In this document: in pieces, positions 26,725 to 35,568 of the stretch
Layout: each line of letters starts with the position of its first letter
Position numbering within the stretch: the first letter of the stretch is position 1
Origin: an uncultured Pelagibacteraceae bacterium
GTDB lineage: Bacteria; Pseudomonadota; Alphaproteobacteria; Pelagibacterales; Pelagibacteraceae
Assembly (NCBI GenBank): GCA_902560625.1
Contig: CACEMD010000008.1
Location: 1-35,692 of the forward strand
DNA: 35,692 bases
Direction of reading: 5' to 3'
Notes under the pieces: generated by a model
The model's database searches: none
Told to the model about the DNA's origin: nothing
The model's input: the letters and a program-made list of their open reading frames with translations, nothing else
Made by a program: the position numbers and the translations under genes

Positions 26725-27840
26725 TTAATTAATAATTTTTTCTGGTGAAACATAACTATGACCAAAAATATTTGCAACTGCTTTAAATGTAACATCCCCT
26801 TTATGAACATTTAGACCTGCTAAAAAATTTGGGTCATCTGATAAAGCTTTTTTATAACCATATTTTGCCAATTTTGATAAAAATGGTAGAGTGGCCTTGT
26901 TTAACGCTTGAGTTGATGTTCTTGGAACTCCACCTGGCATATTTGAAACACAATAATGAACCACATCATTAACTATGAAGGTGGGGTTAGCGTGTGTTGT
27001 TGGTTTACTTGTTTCAACGCACCCGCCTTGATCAATTGCCACATCCACTATTACTGATCCTTTCTTCATTTTTTTTATCATTCCCTTTGTTACCAGTTTA
27101 GGTGCTTCAGCCCCAGGTATTAAAACGCCTCCAACCAATAAATCACATTCGGTAATTAATTTTTCTAAATCGGTTTTATGACTTAGTTGTGGAATTATTT
27201 TATCTCCAAACATTTGTACTAATTGATTTAGTCTATCTTCTGATTTATCAACAATGTGAACTTTTGCTTTCATTCCTGTAGCAATAATTGCAGCATTCTC
27301 ACCAACTACTCCGCCACCTAAGATTACTACGTTGCCTGGATCTACTCCTGGAGCTCCTCCTAATAACAAACCTCTTCCCTTTTGATTTTTTTCTAAACAG
27401 TGTGCGCCTGCTTGTACTGACATTCTACCGGCTACCGCACTCATTGGTGCTAAAAGTGGAAGCCTACCATCATTATCAGTAACTGTTTCATAAGCTATAC
27501 AAACTGATTTAGAATCTATAAGTCCTTGAGTTAATTCCTTTTCAGCCGCTAAATGGAGATAAGTAAATATGACTTGATTTTCTCTAATCATATCAACTTC
27601 ATTAGACATAGGTTCTTTAACTTTTACAATTATATCAGAGCTACTAAAAATTTCGGACGCACCTTCTGTAATTTTAGCTCCTACATTTTTATATTCATCA
27701 TTATAAAATCCGGCTTCGTAACCGCCATTATTTTCAACTAAAACCTCGTGACCCTCAGATACTAAAATCTTTACACTTTCAGGTGTTAAGCCAATTCGAT
27801 TTTCTTGAGGTTTAGTTTCTTTTGGTACACCAATTTTCAT
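26725..27840 (-). CDS. ald: Alanine dehydrogenase
   Basis: NAD-dependent interconversion of alanine with pyruvate and ammonium, cytoplasmic. The 371-aa product begins MKIGVPKETKPQENRIGLTP, the alanine-dehydrogenase N-terminus. It holds K75 (VKVKEPM) and H96 (YLHLAAEK) at the catalytic positions. The NAD-binding Rossmann motif is GGGVVG at 175-180, and the conserved MSAVAGRMSVQAGA segment is present. It sits 8 bp after the aminotransferase gene. This pairing suggests that alanine made by transamination is recycled to pyruvate with release of ammonium. Confidence 0.96.
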   Translation of the reverse strand: MKIGVPKETKPQENRIGLTPESVKILVSEGHEVLVENNGGYEAGFYNDEYKNVGAKITEGASEIFSSSDIIVKVKEPMSNEVDMIRENQVIFTYLHLAAEKELTQGLIDSKSVCIAYETVTDNDGRLPLLAPMSAVAGRMSVQAGAHCLEKNQKGRGLLLGGAPGVDPGNVVILGGGVVGENAAIIATGMKAKVHIVDKSEDRLNQLVQMFGDKIIPQLSHKTDLEKLITECDLLVGGVLIPGAEAPKLVTKGMIKKMKKGSVIVDVAIDQGGCVETSKPTTHANPTFIVNDVVHYCVSNMPGGVPRTSTQALNKATLPFLSKLAKYGYKKALSDDPNFLAGLNVHKGDVTFKAVANIFGHSYVSPEKIIN

Positions 27841-27848
27841 AAAGAAAA

Positions 27849-29192
27849 TTAATTTTTTTTACTTTTTGAGTAGCTTGTTATTCCAGTTCTAAGTTTTTCT
27901 ATGATTTCATCGATATGTTTTTTTTCACATATAAACATTGGGGCTATAATCAAAGCGTCTCCAGTTGCTTTAAAGTTTACTCCAGCTTCATAACAATGCT
28001 TAAATGTTGCAAGCCCTGCTTTACCCGGTCTTCCATCCATTTTAATATCAATACCACCCATCATTCCATAGCCACGTATATTATCAACTACATCTATATC
28101 TTTTAATGAGAATAAACCTTCCTGGAAATATGATGACATCTCTTTTGCTCTATTAAATATATCTTCTTTTTCAAAAATATCTTGTACTGCTAATGCTGCC
28201 GCAACAGAAATTGGTATTCCTGAATAAGTATAACCGTGAAATAATTCAACTGCACCTTTGGGAGCATTATCTACAACAGTGTCATAGATTTCTTCTTTGC
28301 AAGCAACAACACCAAAAGGTACTATTCCATTTGTTGTAGCTTTAGCCATCGTCATTATATCAGGCGTTACTCCAAATTCTTGTGCTCCAAATGCAGAGCC
28401 TGTTCTTCCCCAACCTGTTATAACTTCGTCAAAAATTAATAGTATATTATTCTTATCGCATATTTCTCTTAATCTCTGAAGATAGCCGACCGGAGGCACT
28501 AGAGTTCCTGTTGAACCTGCAATTGGCTCTACTATACATGCTGCAATATTTTCAGAACCAAAGTTTGTACAAATTCTCTCCAGGTCTTCTGCAATTTCAA
28601 CTCCTGTCTCTGGTTGACCTGATACAAATTTATGCTCATCGAGATGTGTATGTCTCATATGAACAACTCCTGGCATCAAAACACTTGCAAAAGTTTTAAC
28701 ATTGTTGATCATTCCTCCAACTGAAGTAGCACCAATATTCATTCCGTGATAAGCTCTTTCTCTACCGACAAATCTAAATCTTTGTCCTTCTCCTCTTGCT
28801 TTGTGATATGCTACACTTATTTTAATCGCTGTTTCAACTGCTGTAGAACCACAAATTGTATAAAAAATTCTATTTAAATTCCCAGGAGTGTGTTTAGAAA
28901 TTCTTGTAGCTAATTCAAATGATCCACCAAAACCTTGTTGAAATGGCTGTGCAAAATCCAAAGTTTTTAATTGTTTTGTAATTGCATCAATTATTTCTGT
29001 CCTTCCATGTCCTAATGGATTGCAAAATAATCCAGAACTTGCATCAATTTGTGTTTGACCTTGATGGTTTTTTAAATAAACACCTTTTGCACTAGTTATT
29101 AATCTAGGTTTTTCCTTAAAATCTTTATTCGAGGTAAATGGCATCCAATGCTCATTTAATGAATTTGGCATCGATGTTTTTTGTGAACTCAT
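27849..29192 (-). CDS. Class III omega-amino acid:pyruvate aminotransferase
   Basis: A 447-aa PLP enzyme of aminotransferase class III. HWMPFTSNKDFKEKPRL near the N-terminus is typical of the beta-alanine/taurine:pyruvate group. The cofactor-binding elements are CGSTAVETAIK (114-124), D255-E256 in LLIFDEVITGWGRTG, and the Schiff-base K284 in MAKATTNGIVPFG. The expected reaction transfers a terminal amino group (taurine, beta-alanine, GABA and similar) to pyruvate, giving alanine. It leads the operon with ald downstream and is divergent from a taurine-type ABC transporter. Taurine:pyruvate transaminase is therefore a good candidate, though not proven. Confidence 0.9.
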   Translation of the reverse strand: MSSQKTSMPNSLNEHWMPFTSNKDFKEKPRLITSAKGVYLKNHQGQTQIDASSGLFCNPLGHGRTEIIDAITKQLKTLDFAQPFQQGFGGSFELATRISKHTPGNLNRIFYTICGSTAVETAIKISVAYHKARGEGQRFRFVGRERAYHGMNIGATSVGGMINNVKTFASVLMPGVVHMRHTHLDEHKFVSGQPETGVEIAEDLERICTNFGSENIAACIVEPIAGSTGTLVPPVGYLQRLREICDKNNILLIFDEVITGWGRTGSAFGAQEFGVTPDIMTMAKATTNGIVPFGVVACKEEIYDTVVDNAPKGAVELFHGYTYSGIPISVAAALAVQDIFEKEDIFNRAKEMSSYFQEGLFSLKDIDVVDNIRGYGMMGGIDIKMDGRPGKAGLATFKHCYEAGVNFKATGDALIIAPMFICEKKHIDEIIEKLRTGITSYSKSKKN

Positions 29193-29280
29193 AATTTTAA
29201 ACTTCTTTTGTTTTTAATATAATTTTTAATTTTTAAATAGAAAATTAATTTACAACTAAAAAAATAAAATACAACTATAG

Positions 29281-29299
29281 ATTGATTTTACAAATCAAT
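29281..29299. promoter_or_regulatory. Inverted repeat in the divergent aminotransferase/ABC intergenic region
   Basis: ATTGATTT (29281-29288) and AAATCAAT (29292-29299) form an 8-bp inverted repeat with a 3-base centre, midway in the 195-bp gap between divergent operons. It could be an operator for both, but AT-rich sequence gives such repeats by chance. I saw no convincing promoter pair in this gap. Confidence 0.25.
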
Positions 29300-29387
29300 T
29301 TGGCGCAGATTAGAGTTAAAAATCATTTACTTCTTCATTATTTTGAATTTAAATGCCTTCATAATTAATTAATTAATGAGGAGAAAA

Positions 29388-30329
29388 ATGAAAAAAATAA
29401 TTAGTTTTCTTCTAGGTTGTTTTGTTGCTCTAAATTTGAGTATCTCAGTTGCAAATTCTGCGGCTGTTGAAGTTAGAGTTGCATACTTTTTAGAATGGCC
29501 AAGTCCAAACCTTGAGGATATGCAAAAGAAAAATTTTGCAAAAGCTCTTGGTGTGCCAGTTAAATGGACAAACTTCACGAACGGTGGAGCAATGACAGAT
29601 GCGATGCTAGCAGGAGACATTGATATTTCTTATTCACAAGGTTTAGTACCTTTCATTAACGCAGTTAAATCTAAAGCACCTATCAAACTTGTAGATATAG
29701 CTATGGAATATGGAATGGGTGGAACAACTTGCGTAACATCTAATGCTTCTGGTATTACAAAGGCAAACGCTACTGAATTAGAAGGTAAGAAAGTTGCTGT
29801 ACCTCTTGGAACAATGGCTGAATATGTTTTCGATGAAAGTATGAAAGTTGTTGGAGCTGACAGAGGTAAAATGGATATAATTCAAATGGACCCTGAAGAA
29901 GGTGCTGCTGCTTTAGTAAGTGGTGACGTTGTAATGGCATGTTTATTTGGAGGTAACTCAATTAAAGCTGCAACTGCAGTTGGATCTAGATTATTGACAG
30001 TTCAAGAGGCTAGAGACGCAGGTATCTTAGGTATTGATATTACTTCAGTAACTACGAAGTTTATGAAGGAAAATCCAGGAATGTTAAGAACATTTATAGA
30101 GGTAACTCACGAGGCTAATACAAGATATAAAGCTGGAAAAAGTGATATGAATTCTATGGCTAAAGCTTCTGAAATGAAAGTTGCAGATATGAAAGATACT
30201 TTAGATGGTTTTAAATTTCTTTCACCAGAGGAAACTAAACAGTCTATGGAGAGTGGAAATCTTAAGGCGTTCCTTGATGGTATGGGAACACCAAAAGGAA
30301 ATGTAGATACTAGTTTTTTACCTTTATAA
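29388..30329 (+). CDS. ABC transporter periplasmic binding protein, taurine/sulfonate (TauA/NMT1) type
   Basis: A 313-aa periplasmic receptor for an ABC importer. The signal peptide runs to about residue 22 (FVALNLSISVANSA). The mature part VEVRVAYFLEWPSP, GDIDISYSQGLVPF and EGKKVAVPLGTMAEYVF matches the NMT1/TauA class II binding-protein fold. I chose ATG 29388 because GAGGAG (29378-29383) lies 4 bp before it. The earlier ATG at 29376 overlaps this ribosome site. A strong terminator follows, so the gene can be made in excess. The ligand is probably taurine or a related sulfonate or amino compound. Confidence 0.88.
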   Translation: MKKIISFLLGCFVALNLSISVANSAAVEVRVAYFLEWPSPNLEDMQKKNFAKALGVPVKWTNFTNGGAMTDAMLAGDIDISYSQGLVPFINAVKSKAPIKLVDIAMEYGMGGTTCVTSNASGITKANATELEGKKVAVPLGTMAEYVFDESMKVVGADRGKMDIIQMDPEEGAAALVSGDVVMACLFGGNSIKAATAVGSRLLTVQEARDAGILGIDITSVTTKFMKENPGMLRTFIEVTHEANTRYKAGKSDMNSMAKASEMKVADMKDTLDGFKFLSPEETKQSMESGNLKAFLDGMGTPKGNVDTSFLPL

Positions 30330-30352
30330 TTTGAAGGTAAATTGAAATTAAA

Positions 30353-30388
30353 TAGGCGCCAATTTATTAAATTGGTGCCTATTTTTTT
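30353..30388 (+). terminator. Hairpin terminator/attenuator after the binding-protein gene
   Basis: A 13-bp stem (30353-30365 with 30369-30381, one G-U pair) around the loop ATT is followed by a run of seven or more T. It lies 24 bp after the stop and 29 bp before the ATPase ATG on the plus strand. It is a strong intrinsic terminator inside the transport operon, so ATPase and permease likely depend on read-through. Confidence 0.88.
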
Positions 30389-30416
30389 TATTAATATTTT
30401 ATTATAAAGTCATCTT

Positions 30417-31214
30417 ATGAGCGATCTAGTTTCTGAAAATCTAAACATGATTTTTAAATCTCCAAAAGGTGAGACTATTCATGCATTAAAAGATTTAAAC
30501 TTTACAATCAAAAAAGGTGAACTTTTAACAGTTTTGGGTCCCTCTGGGTGTGGAAAAACTACATTATTAAATATTGCAGCTGGTTTTATTAGACCAACAT
30601 CTGGAACTATAACATTAGGCAATAATGAAATTAATGGACCAGGAGTTGATAGAGGAATGGTTTTTCAACAAGGAGCTTTGTTTGAATGGTTAACAGTTTC
30701 TGAAAATGTAAATTTTGGACTGAGGATGAAAAAAGAAAATCCTGAGAATACAGCAAAAAAAGTTGATGAGTGGCTAGAAATAGTTGGATTAAAAGGATTT
30801 GGAAATACACCAACTTATCAATTATCTGGTGGTATGCAGCAAAGAGTTGCTCTTGCAAGATGTTTAATAAATGACCCAGATCTAATTCTTATGGATGAGC
30901 CTTTAGGTGCACTTGATGCGTTGACAAGAGAAAAGATGCAATCTTTAGTTTTAAAAATTTGGAAGGAAACTGGAAAAACAATTATTTTAATTACTCATTC
31001 TGTAGAAGAAGCTCTGCTACTCGGTGAAAGATTGTATGTTATGGCACCAAGACCGGGTAGAATACATAAAGAGTACAATCTTCCTTTTGCAGAAATGGGT
31101 TTAAAAGAGGATTTACGAGAAATCAAAAAAAATAAAGAATTTTCATCAAAAAGAGAAGAGATACTGTCAATGATATGGAATATGGAAGAAGAAATTATGG
31201 GGAAAGAAAATTAA
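30417..31214 (+). CDS. ABC transporter ATP-binding protein (TauB/SsuB type)
   Basis: The 265-aa nucleotide-binding subunit that powers the importer on the cytoplasmic face. It has Walker A GPSGCGKT at 41-48, signature LSGGMQQR at 136-143, Walker B LILMDE at 156-161 and the switch His in ITHSVEEALLLGERLYVM. The overall pattern fits the nitrate/sulfonate/taurine family. Its TAA ends at 31214 and the permease ATG starts at the next base. It has no obvious Shine-Dalgarno sequence. Confidence 0.94.
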   Translation: MSDLVSENLNMIFKSPKGETIHALKDLNFTIKKGELLTVLGPSGCGKTTLLNIAAGFIRPTSGTITLGNNEINGPGVDRGMVFQQGALFEWLTVSENVNFGLRMKKENPENTAKKVDEWLEIVGLKGFGNTPTYQLSGGMQQRVALARCLINDPDLILMDEPLGALDALTREKMQSLVLKIWKETGKTIILITHSVEEALLLGERLYVMAPRPGRIHKEYNLPFAEMGLKEDLREIKKNKEFSSKREEILSMIWNMEEEIMGKEN

Positions 31215-33140
31215 ATGCTTACCCAAATTATCACAATATTAATTCTTGTATCCATTGTTGGATGTATCCTTTATGGCAGAAAATTAATAAGAACGGAAAA
31301 AGTAGATGCAGTTTTTGGAAATCCAGAGAGAGCTAAAGGAGGAACTCACTGGGTAATTGTTGGGAGCAGTGCGATATTACTTATTTGGTTATATTACTCT
31401 TGGGATATAGCAAAAGGTTTTTACCCCAAATCTGCTAATGAATTATGTCAAGTTGCTAAAGTAAATGATTCTTTATTAGGGTTAAAATACCAGTTTCCAA
31501 TAGAACAGAGAGAATTTAAAAGCACTTCTATAATAAAGATTGAAAATAAGAACCTTCAAAAAATTATTAATGAGATACAAAAATCACCAGATTTAAATAT
31601 TGAGCAAAAAAAGGTACTAGTCGAATTTGCAAATAAAACTGTTCAGTTAATTCCTTTGTTAACAAACAAATACTTAATGGAAGATAATACGAAAGTAAAA
31701 ATTAAAGAAATGACAAATCAAATTAGATTATTAAGTTCTAATTTTAAAAAGAAAGATTATCCATTTGAAACGGAAGCAGAAAAAAATGAACGTCAAAAGG
31801 CAGTATCGGAAGAAGGTGGTTGGGGTATTATTAAAGTTCAATCAGGAACTGGATCTATTGAAAATACAATGGAGGTTCCTTTGATACCTGCAACTGATAG
31901 AGGATTAAAATTTCATTTTGCTGCAAAAGAACTTCAAGTTATTAATGACGAATTTTTTAAATTGAGAAATCATAATTCTAATTTTAAAACTTCAATAAAA
32001 GGATTAAAAAATGAGATAAAATCTTACAGAAAAAACTTAGATGATACAGATGAATTGGCATCTACCTATGCAAAAGATATAGTTAAAATAGCAAGAAGAA
32101 TTGAATATGCTAGTATCTATCCACCAGATGCACTTAATGAAATGCAAAATGCAATCATTGAATTTGATAACCTTCAAAAATCCGAGCAAGGTGGTCTTCG
32201 ATTAATCGATATGCTGCTGTTTCCAGCAGGAACAATAGTTGCAAGTGGTCCTAGTTGTTCTGAGCAAGGTTCAGGAAGATGGTTACCAAAACCATCAGAT
32301 ACATTTAACAAATTTATATTAATGTCTAAGCCAAGCGTTGGTTACAAAAATATTCCTTTACTTTGGATTGATATGATGGATGTAAGTAAAATAATTGGAT
32401 TTATTTTACCAGATTGGATAGCAGATATTCTGCCTGGCAAGTACCCAGTGCATACTAAAGACGGAATTGTAGAGCAAAATTTCAAAGGTAAAGTCTTAAA
32501 AATTGTTACTGGTGATTTTAAATTATTTAAAATTCCTGTGCCTTATGGACATATTTGGGATTCATTCCTTAGAGTTTTTCTAGGTTTAGTTTTCGGAATT
32601 TTAATTGGTGTGCCTTTAGGACTATTTATGGGTCTAAATAGATTTGCAAAAGGTTTTTTTGATCCATTGATTGAACTATATAGACCTGTGCCACCATTAG
32701 CATGGGCTCCATTAATAATATCAGTTCTTGGAATTGATAATACAGGAAAAGTATTTCTTTTATTTATGGTTTCTCTTTCAATTATGATTATTTCTGCAAG
32801 AGCTGGTGCCTCTGGAACACAATTATCAAAAATTCATGCAGCTCATTCATTGGGGGCATCTAAGAGACAAATATTAAGATATGTAATTTTTCCCAATTCA
32901 CTTCCAGAAATATTAACTGGTATACGTGTAGCAGTTGGAATGTGCTGGGGAACCTTAGTAGCAGCAGAATTTCTAGCTGGAACAACCGGTATTGGTTTTG
33001 TTGAAAACGTTGCAAAAAAATATTTTCAATATGAGGTGATATGGATAACTATATTTATTATGGGTATGCTTGGATTGTTATTCGATGTCACTTTAAGAAA
33101 AATTATTGATAAAACAATTCCATGGAGAGGAAAAGGCTAA
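31215..33140 (+). CDS. ABC transporter permease (TauC/SsuC type) with long N-terminal extension
   Basis: The membrane subunit of the taurine-type importer, 641 aa against about 250-280 for TauC/SsuC. Residues 447-641 are an ordinary binding-protein-dependent permease domain (HIWDSFLRVFLGLVFG, PVPPLAWAPLIISVLG, and the EAA loop HAAHSLGASKRQILRYVIFP). Residues 1-446 are extra: a hydrophobic segment at 3-20, another at 47-62, then a mainly hydrophilic, helix-rich stretch to about 330 with coiled-coil-like charge. It ends in a cysteine-containing GPSCSEQGSGRW region and an amphipathic FILPDWIADILPGKYP part. The stretch between helix 2 and the permease probably lies in the periplasm. No internal stop suggests two genes. 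Confidence 0.85.
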   Translation: MLTQIITILILVSIVGCILYGRKLIRTEKVDAVFGNPERAKGGTHWVIVGSSAILLIWLYYSWDIAKGFYPKSANELCQVAKVNDSLLGLKYQFPIEQREFKSTSIIKIENKNLQKIINEIQKSPDLNIEQKKVLVEFANKTVQLIPLLTNKYLMEDNTKVKIKEMTNQIRLLSSNFKKKDYPFETEAEKNERQKAVSEEGGWGIIKVQSGTGSIENTMEVPLIPATDRGLKFHFAAKELQVINDEFFKLRNHNSNFKTSIKGLKNEIKSYRKNLDDTDELASTYAKDIVKIARRIEYASIYPPDALNEMQNAIIEFDNLQKSEQGGLRLIDMLLFPAGTIVASGPSCSEQGSGRWLPKPSDTFNKFILMSKPSVGYKNIPLLWIDMMDVSKIIGFILPDWIADILPGKYPVHTKDGIVEQNFKGKVLKIVTGDFKLFKIPVPYGHIWDSFLRVFLGLVFGILIGVPLGLFMGLNRFAKGFFDPLIELYRPVPPLAWAPLIISVLGIDNTGKVFLLFMVSLSIMIISARAGASGTQLSKIHAAHSLGASKRQILRYVIFPNSLPEILTGIRVAVGMCWGTLVAAEFLAGTTGIGFVENVAKKYFQYEVIWITIFIMGMLGLLFDVTLRKIIDKTIPWRGKG

Positions 33141-33155
33141 TTTTTTAAAAAATTA

Positions 33156-34040
33156 ATGAAGATATTTGATTGTACAACATATTTTGATGAAGAGCTTTTA
33201 ATGGATGTACGTTTTAATATTTTAAACGAAAAAGTTGAAAAATTTATTGTTGTAGAGTCTTGTTATTCACATAGTGGAAAAAAAAAAACACTTAATTTTA
33301 ACATAGATAATTATAAAAAATTTAAAGATAAAATTATTTATATTGTTATTGAAAAAGAGCCTGATGAAATAAATAGAGATGAAAATCTTAAATCTATAGA
33401 TAAAAGAGCTAATAGTCTTAAAAGAATTGATCAATCCTACGAATTTATGATGAAAGGAATTGATGGTGCATCTAATAGTGATTTAATAATTTTGAGTGAT
33501 AATGATGAAATACCTAACTTAAATTCAAATCAATTTTTAAAATCTAAATCAGATATTATTATATTTAAACAGTTATTTTTTTATTATAAGTTTAATCTTC
33601 TGTATGATGCTATGCCTTGGCATGGATCAAAAGCATGTAAAAAAAATAAACTTTTGTCAATGCCATGGTTAAAAAATTTAAAAAATAAAAAATATCCGAT
33701 ATGGAGATTGGATACTTTATTTTCAAACACCAAGTATTCAAATCTTGAAATTATTAACGACGGAGGTTGGCATTTTACAAATTTGAAATCACCTGAGGAT
33801 TTATTTAATAAAATGAAAAATGGAGGTCATCATAATGAATTTGAAGATAATAATATTAATTTAGAATTTATCAAAGAAAAGATAGATAATCATGAAGTTT
33901 TTTATAACCATTTTTTGGATCAGAAAGATCCAAATAAATGGAATAATAATTATAAATTAAAAAAAGTAGATTTAGTCAAACTCCCAGATTATATATCCAA
34001 AAATAAAGATCAGTTTTCTGATTGGTTTTCAAGAAATTGA
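33156..34040 (+). CDS. Glycosyltransferase family 17 protein
   Basis: A 294-aa putative cytoplasmic glycosyltransferase related to the GT17 bisecting-GlcNAc-transferase family. FDEELLMDVRFNIL (10-23), FIVVESCYSHSGKKK (30-44) and LSDNDEIPNL (113-122) are the hallmark blocks; the DNDE motif is the likely metal and nucleotide-sugar site. GGWHFTNL and the later HHNEF segment fit the family. It follows the ABC permease by 15 bp, but that seems to be chance rather than function. The acceptor is unknown, and a surface glycan is likely. Confidence 0.83.
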   Translation: MKIFDCTTYFDEELLMDVRFNILNEKVEKFIVVESCYSHSGKKKTLNFNIDNYKKFKDKIIYIVIEKEPDEINRDENLKSIDKRANSLKRIDQSYEFMMKGIDGASNSDLIILSDNDEIPNLNSNQFLKSKSDIIIFKQLFFYYKFNLLYDAMPWHGSKACKKNKLLSMPWLKNLKNKKYPIWRLDTLFSNTKYSNLEIINDGGWHFTNLKSPEDLFNKMKNGGHHNEFEDNNINLEFIKEKIDNHEVFYNHFLDQKDPNKWNNNYKLKKVDLVKLPDYISKNKDQFSDWFSRN

Positions 34041-34047
34041 AATCTTA

Positions 34048-35052
34048 ATGAAGAAAGAAGCTTTAAAAAAAATAATAACTAAAATTTTTAAAAAACATAA
34101 TTTAAGTCTTTTACATTCAAAAATATGTGCTGATGCTTTAATTAATGCTGAATTAGTTGGCTCTCCATCTCATGGTCTTTCAAGACTCAAAATGTATTGT
34201 GATAGAATAAAAAAAAAATTAATTAACCCAAATCCAAAAATTAAAATAAAGAATATTTCAAAATCTGTTTGTCATATAGATGCAGATGATAGTATTGGTT
34301 TTGTAGCTGCAGATATTGCAATAAAGAAAGCAATATCAATTACTAAGAAAGCTGGTATTGGATTAGTTGCTGTTAAAAACAGTGGGCATTATGGTCTATC
34401 AGGATATTATGCTGAAAAAGCAGCAAAAAAAAATTTAATTGCTATTTGTTTCACTAACGCACCTCCAGCAATAGCACCATATGGTTCCAAAAAGAAATTA
34501 TTTGGTACAAATCCGATTTGCTTTGCAGCACCAACATCTTCAAAAATCCCTTTTGTTTTAGATACTTCAATGTCAATGATTAACAGAGGAAAAATTAGAA
34601 TTGCAGCAAAATTGGGAAAAAAAATTCCTTATGGCACAGCTTTAGATAAATTTGGAAATATTACTACGAATGCTGAGAAAGCTTTATCAGGTGTTCAATT
34701 ACCAATTGCAGGTTATAGAGGTTCAGGTTTAGCATGGATGGTTGATATTTTAAGTGGAGTGATAACTGGAAGCAATCATGGAGGAAAGGTAAGAGATCCT
34801 TTTGATGATTTTAATGGACCACAAAACGTTGGACACTTATTTATTTTAATGAAACCAAATTTGTTTATAAACAATTATAATAAGAGAATTAAAGAAAACA
34901 TAAAAAAAGTTAAAAGTTTATCAAAAATTAAAAATGGTAATGATATTTTTTTTCCAGGTCAAAATAAATTTAAAAGATTGAGACAAAATTCAAATAAAAA
35001 GATAAAAATACCCTCAAATATTTTAAAAGATATTAATATTTTGTTAAAATAA
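34048..35052 (+). CDS. Ldh_2/malate-L-lactate dehydrogenase family oxidoreductase
   Basis: A 334-aa NAD(P)-dependent 2-hydroxyacid or ureidoglycolate-type dehydrogenase with the unusual Ldh_2 fold. GSPSHGLSRLKMY (38-50) contains S41-H42 and R46 of the substrate and cofactor region. NSGHYGLSGYYA (111-122) carries the conserved His114. APYGSKKKLFGTNPICFAAP and LDTSMSMINRGKI are family landmarks. GYRGSGLAWMVDILSG near the C-terminal half completes the signature. It lies 7 bp after the GT17 gene and ends 5 bp from the convergent cupredoxin gene. The exact substrate (malate, lactate, sulfolactate or ureidoglycolate) cannot be decided. Confidence 0.9.
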   Translation: MKKEALKKIITKIFKKHNLSLLHSKICADALINAELVGSPSHGLSRLKMYCDRIKKKLINPNPKIKIKNISKSVCHIDADDSIGFVAADIAIKKAISITKKAGIGLVAVKNSGHYGLSGYYAEKAAKKNLIAICFTNAPPAIAPYGSKKKLFGTNPICFAAPTSSKIPFVLDTSMSMINRGKIRIAAKLGKKIPYGTALDKFGNITTNAEKALSGVQLPIAGYRGSGLAWMVDILSGVITGSNHGGKVRDPFDDFNGPQNVGHLFILMKPNLFINNYNKRIKENIKKVKSLSKIKNGNDIFFPGQNKFKRLRQNSNKKIKIPSNILKDINILLK

Positions 35053-35057
35053 TTTAT

Positions 35058-35558
35058 TTAATTAATATTTACTTTTGCAACCATACCAGACTCGTAATGT
35101 CCTGGAATATTGCAAGCAGCTTCAAGTTTGGTATTTTTGCTAAATTTCCATATTAAATCTGCACTTTTTTTTGGTTCTAATAAAACACTATTTGAGTGAG
35201 AGTGAGCCATAGAGTGATCTGTTTTAGCAGCTTCCTTCATTTTTTTTAAATCTATTCTGTCACCTAGAAGAATATCTTTTTCAACCATCATCATCATTTC
35301 AGGTTGATGCTTTATATGCATTTCTTTTGTAGCAATATTAAATTCATGTACTAATTCACCAAGATTAATTACAACAAACTTTATCGTTTCACCTTTTTTT
35401 ACTTCAATAATATTTGGTTCATAATAATTGTCATACATTTTAATCTCAATAACTTTGCTTACCTCTGAAGCTTTACCTTTTTCACCAATCATGCTCATTG
35501 ATGCTGCAAAAGTTACATTTGGTAAAAAAATTATTAATAAGAAAAAAATTTTTTTCAT
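35058..35558 (-). CDS. Periplasmic cupredoxin with His/Met-rich insert
   Basis: A 166-aa secreted copper protein. The signal peptide ends near TFA-A19. The type 1 copper ligands are H71 (ELVHEFNI), C149, H154 and M159 (CNIPGHYESGM), the usual His-Cys-His-Met set of plastocyanin/azurin-like domains. Between beta strands lies an insert of about 50 residues with many potential copper ligands (MHIKHQPEMMMM, then HSMAHSHS). This resembles copper-trafficking proteins more than simple electron carriers. It follows a small membrane-protein gene by 10 bp on the same strand. Confidence 0.87.
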   Translation of the reverse strand: MKKIFFLLIIFLPNVTFAASMSMIGEKGKASEVSKVIEIKMYDNYYEPNIIEVKKGETIKFVVINLGELVHEFNIATKEMHIKHQPEMMMMVEKDILLGDRIDLKKMKEAAKTDHSMAHSHSNSVLLEPKKSADLIWKFSKNTKLEAACNIPGHYESGMVAKVNIN

Positions 35559-35568
35559 ATTATTTTAC

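Noticed and set aside
29361..29377. Tandem TTAA/AATT run before the ABC binding-protein gene
   Set aside because: A simple AT-rich repeat common in this genome. No further structure supports a function.
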